Assembly (NCBI GenBank): GCA_023431245.1
Contig: JAEYXO010000218.1
Location: 1 to 7,573, forward strand
Source: Pseudomonadota bacterium
GTDB lineage: Bacteria; Pseudomonadota; Gammaproteobacteria; Burkholderiales; SG8-41
DNA: 7,573 nt
Reading direction: 5' to 3'
Below, one piece after another: positions 5,495 to 7,573 of the stretch (position 1 is its first letter; every line of letters begins with the position of its first letter). The translations under genes and the position numbers were made by a program. The notes beneath the pieces are model-generated. The model was given only the letters and a program-made list of their open reading frames with translations. It did not search any database and was not told where the DNA came from.

Positions 5495-6321
5495 TTCTGG
5501 CAGCGCGGGCACCAGCAGGTCGCGCGCTGTCCCTGACGCAGTTCGCGGATCGCCGTGCCGCAGCGCATGCAGGGTTCGCCGCTGCGGCCGTAGACAAAAA
5601 AACGGTTCTGGAAGTGCCCGGCCATGCCGTCGCTGCCGACATAGTCGCGCAGCGAACTGCCGCCGGCGTCGATTGCTTCCCCCAGCACCGCCCTGATTTC
5701 CCGCGCCAGCGCGTCGCAGCGCGCGCGGCTGACGCGTTTTGCCGGGGTGCGCGGGTCGATGCCGGCGCGGAACAGCGCTTCATTGGCGTAGATGTTGCCG
5801 ACACCGGCGACGACATGGCCGTCCATGATCACGGGTTTGATCGCCGCGCTGCGCGGCCGCGTCGCGCGGTGGAGCACGGCGCCGCCGAAATCCGCGGTCA
5901 GCGGCTCCGGCCCGATGTCCCGCAGCAGCGGGTGGGCGAGCGGATCGCCTTTCAGCCACAGCACCAGTCCGAATCGCCGCGGGTCGCGCAGGCGGATCAC
6001 GCGGCCGTTGTCGATGACGAGGTCAAAGTGATCGTGTTTTTCCGGCGCGGCCCGTGCATCGACCAGCCACAGCCGTCCCGACATGCCGAGGTGCACCAGC
6101 AGCGTGCCCCGTTCGTGATTCACCGGTTCGCAGCTGAACAGCAGGTATTTGCCCCGGCGCGACAGCGCGTCCACGCGTGCGCCGGCGAGCCGCTGTTCGA
6201 GCCCGCGCGGCACCGGCTGGCGCAGGCCGCGGTGGCGCACCACGGCACGCAGGATGCGCCGGTGTTCCACCACCGGGGCCAGTCCGCGGCGGGTGGTCTC
6301 GACTTCCGGTAATTCAGGCAT
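5488..6321 (-). CDS. mutM: Formamidopyrimidine-DNA glycosylase (MutM/Fpg)
   Basis: Bifunctional base-excision repair enzyme that removes 8-oxoguanine and formamidopyrimidines and cuts the abasic site by beta,delta-elimination. 277 residues. The N-terminus PELPEVETTRRGL supplies the catalytic Pro2 and Glu3, and K58 sits in RRGKYLL. Void-filling residues M80, R115 and F117 are present (HLGMSGRL, DPRRFG), as is the helix-two-turn-helix with GVGNIYANEALF (173-184). The C-terminal zinc finger is C251-x2-C254-x16-C271-x2-C274. About six extra residues (around 66-72, CEPVNHERG) lie before the HLGMSG strand compared with E. coli. The start must be ATG 6321, because Pro2 has to become the N-terminus; no Shine-Dalgarno precedes it, only an A/T-rich tract. 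It probably follows the upstream DUF4340 gene on the same transcript (23-nt gap). Confidence 0.98.
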   Translation of the reverse strand: MPELPEVETTRRGLAPVVEHRRILRAVVRHRGLRQPVPRGLEQRLAGARVDALSRRGKYLLFSCEPVNHERGTLLVHLGMSGRLWLVDARAAPEKHDHFDLVIDNGRVIRLRDPRRFGLVLWLKGDPLAHPLLRDIGPEPLTADFGGAVLHRATRPRSAAIKPVIMDGHVVAGVGNIYANEALFRAGIDPRTPAKRVSRARCDALAREIRAVLGEAIDAGGSSLRDYVGSDGMAGHFQNRFFVYGRSGEPCMRCGTAIRELRQGQRATCWCPRCQKR

Positions 6322-6353
6322 TTATAACTATTTGTTTTTATTGATTATTTTTT
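6321..6353 (-). promoter_or_regulatory. A/T-rich island at the mutM translation start
   Basis: Thirty of 33 bases are A or T in a window that is about two-thirds G+C. The tract covers the AAA AAA TAA end of the DUF4340 gene, the 23-nt gap, and the first base of the mutM ATG. There is no Shine-Dalgarno; read leftward, the RNA is an unstructured A-rich leader (for example AATAAAAACAAATAG). It may act as an S1-type initiation enhancer or as part of a mutM promoter (TATAAA at 6326-6321 is too close to the start unless the mRNA is leaderless). The composition is seen; the role is inferred. Confidence 0.4.
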
Positions 6354-7190
6354 GACGGATACCGGACGACCCGGATGAGTCAGCAGCGCCTGCCCGGCAC
6401 CGGCGAGGAAGGTGTACTGCAGGCCGTTGTCCTGGCGCAGCAAAACGAGATTGGGCTCGCGCTGCAGCACTGCAAACACCAGCGGTGCCCCCTCGCGCAA
6501 TTCGATGCGCACTTCGGCCAGCGGTTTGCGTCCGTCATGGGGCTCGGCGCGCGCGGCCGAAGCCTGGCGCCAGCGGTCGACGAAAGCCTGCAGTTCATCG
6601 GCGCCGGCCTCGTCGGCGGGCGGCGTCAGGGACCAGCGTCCCCCGGTTTGCCGGACACTGAATTGCGGCAGCAGGACCGCCTCGGGGATTTCGTTTTCGT
6701 TGAGCAGCACGCGGCGGATCAGGGCCGTTGCATCGGCCGGCAATGCCGCGCCGTGCCGCAGCGCGACCGCGTACACGGTGTCTGCGCGCATCACGTACTG
6801 CTCGCGGGTGACCGTGTTGATGCCGCCGAAGGCGTAGTCAATGCCGTCGACGCTCAACCGTGCCACCGGCGCCTGCAGGTCGAAACGCTCAAGATCGGCG
6901 GCCGGAAACTGCGCCGCCGGTTTTGTTTCCAGCAGCGCCAGCATGCGCATGACCTGGAATTCATCGGCGCGTGCGCGCAGCGGCGCGGTGATCAGCCATT
7001 GCGCATCCCGGCGTTCGAGTTCGATCGGCGCCTGCCCCGGGCGCGCGAGGACGACCTTCTGGGCCCGGGCCGGCTGCAGGGTCGACAGCGGCGGCGGGTT
7101 TCCGCCAGGCGCCGGTGCCAGCCAGGCCAGCACGCCGAGGCCGGCGGCGACTGCGAGCAGGACGAGCAGCGACAGCCAGCCGTGTTTCAT
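6345..7190 (-). CDS. DUF4340 domain-containing membrane-anchored protein
   Basis: Protein of 281 residues with no known reaction. One N-terminal hydrophobic helix (about 5-24, after MKHG) anchors it with the rest outside the cytoplasm; the following APAPGGNPPP is a flexible proline-rich linker. The body fits the DUF4340 pattern: a strand pair with VVLARPGQAPIELERRDAQWLITAPL (45-71; R61, W65, P70), a helix with MRMLALLETK (81-90), then YVMRADTVYAV (132-142), and probably a second repeat of the unit near 176-215 (FSVRQTGGRWSLTPP). The C-terminal 60 residues read as beta strands. It starts 6 nt after the stop of the GldG-like gene with GAAGG (7198-7194) before its ATG. DUF4340 proteins are commonly encoded beside GldG-like and ABC-2 permease genes, so a role as an accessory subunit of such a complex is inferred. 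The domain call rests on pattern recognition. Confidence 0.75.
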   Translation of the reverse strand: MKHGWLSLLVLLAVAAGLGVLAWLAPAPGGNPPPLSTLQPARAQKVVLARPGQAPIELERRDAQWLITAPLRARADEFQVMRMLALLETKPAAQFPAADLERFDLQAPVARLSVDGIDYAFGGINTVTREQYVMRADTVYAVALRHGAALPADATALIRRVLLNENEIPEAVLLPQFSVRQTGGRWSLTPPADEAGADELQAFVDRWRQASAARAEPHDGRKPLAEVRIELREGAPLVFAVLQREPNLVLLRQDNGLQYTFLAGAGQALLTHPGRPVSVKK

Positions 7191-7196
7191 GCGCCT

Positions 7197-7573
7197 TCAG
7201 GCGGCATTGCGCCGCCGCCACCAGACCAGGGTCCCGGTGACTGCAAATATCAGCGGCAACAGCAGCAGCACGATCACGGCGATTGCGTAGAGGTGCATCG
7301 TGCTGACTTCGAGCCGGGTGTCCGCGGCCGGGCGCGGGTCGATCGTGACCAGCGCATCCTCGCCAGCCAGCCAGTTCATCATGCTCACGCCGAGCGCGAG
7401 GTTGCCGCCGTTGCCGATGAAGCTGTTGGACAGGAAGTGGCCGGTGCCGACAACGATGACGCGTTGTTCGCGGTCACCGGCGGTGCGTTCCAGCGCGGCC
7501 GCGATGTTGACCGGGCCGGGAAAATCGCGCGACTTGTCGAAAGTCGACTTCGCATCGAGTTTTCCGGTTTCAA
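7197..7573 (-). CDS. GldG-family (ABC-type transport auxiliary) protein, C-terminal part, cut by window edge
   Basis: The last 124 residues of a larger protein whose 5' end lies to the right. The readable part has RVIVVGTGHFLSNSFIGNGG followed by NLALGVSMMNWLAGED, typical of the extracytoplasmic domain of GldG-like auxiliary proteins. Then comes one transmembrane helix (about residues 92-114 of the visible part, LYAIAVIVLLLLPLIFAVTG) ending in WWRRRNAA, so the C-terminus should be cytoplasmic. GldG was named for Flavobacterium gliding, but homologues are widespread in non-gliding bacteria next to ABC ATPase and permease genes. No gliding function should be assumed. A GTG at 7388 within the frame could look like the start of a 63-residue gene, but the frame is open and family-like up to the window edge. 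Confidence 0.8.
   Translation of the reverse strand, partial: ETGKLDAKSTFDKSRDFPGPVNIAAALERTAGDREQRVIVVGTGHFLSNSFIGNGGNLALGVSMMNWLAGEDALVTIDPRPAADTRLEVSTMHLYAIAVIVLLLLPLIFAVTGTLVWWRRRNAA

Noticed and set aside
5614..6312. A 232-codon rightward open frame opposite mutM
   Set aside because: mutM is certain from its N-terminus, DPRRFG and zinc finger. The opposite frame has no recognisable motif.
7197..7388. A stand-alone 63-residue membrane protein gene
   Set aside because: The same frame continues without a stop to the window edge, and the upstream residues (VVGTGHFLSNSFIGNGGN) belong to the GldG-like family, so this is the C-terminus of a larger protein.
3..7573. tRNA, rRNA, CRISPR array, insertion sequence or riboswitch
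   Set aside because: Apart from the short junctions and the 140-bp divergent gap, the whole window is taken up by recognisable protein genes. I saw no repeat array, transposase motif, or cloverleaf-like sequence in the gaps.

Overview
This 7.6 kb window is a housekeeping stretch of a high-GC proteobacterial chromosome (roughly two-thirds G+C by eye). I think a gammaproteobacterium is most likely. The order ftsE-ftsY / M16 peptidase pair / rsmD / coaD / 2[4Fe-4S] ferredoxin / mutM resembles what is known from Pseudomonas and purple sulfur bacteria. The ferredoxin is of the Allochromatium (Alvin) type. A betaproteobacterium is not excluded, and I cannot name a genus. The window is almost fully coding, and I see no mobile element, tRNA, rRNA, CRISPR array or sign of recent transfer.

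Layout. (1) 1-1301, leftward: the 5' third of ftsE (runs off the edge) overlaps by 4 nt the end of ftsY, the signal recognition particle receptor. (2) 1302-1441: the only intergenic region of any size. It is a divergent promoter region with an AT-rich patch, a perfect 16-bp inverted repeat (GAATTG-GTTA-CAATTC) and a hairpin in the ftsY leader. (3) 1442-5484, rightward: five tightly packed genes, namely two exported M16 peptidase-family proteins, rsmD, coaD and a small ferredoxin. Junctions are an 11-nt overlap, a 10-nt gap, an 11-nt overlap and a 1-nt TGATG overlap, so one transcript with translational coupling is likely. (4) 5488-7573, leftward and convergent with only 3 nt between stops: the C-terminal part of a GldG-like membrane protein (runs off the right edge), a DUF4340-type membrane-anchored protein, then mutM.

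How the genes relate. FtsY delivers ribosomes to the membrane and FtsE is the ATPase of the FtsEX division complex. The two M16 proteins look like two halves of one periplasmic zinc protease: the first has the HxxEH zinc site but has lost the Arg/Tyr pair of the second domain, and the second has the Arg/Tyr pair but has lost HxxEH. RsmD modifies 16S rRNA, CoaD makes dephospho-CoA, and MutM repairs oxidised guanine. The GldG-like/DUF4340 pair is the least understood part and probably belongs to an ABC-type membrane complex encoded to the right of the window.

I see no wholly new system. The most interesting signals are small: the complementary M16 half-sites, two strong GC hairpins at gene junctions inside the M16-rsmD operon (one with the stop codon in its loop), the divergent operator-like palindrome, and a 33-bp almost pure A/T island at the start of mutM.
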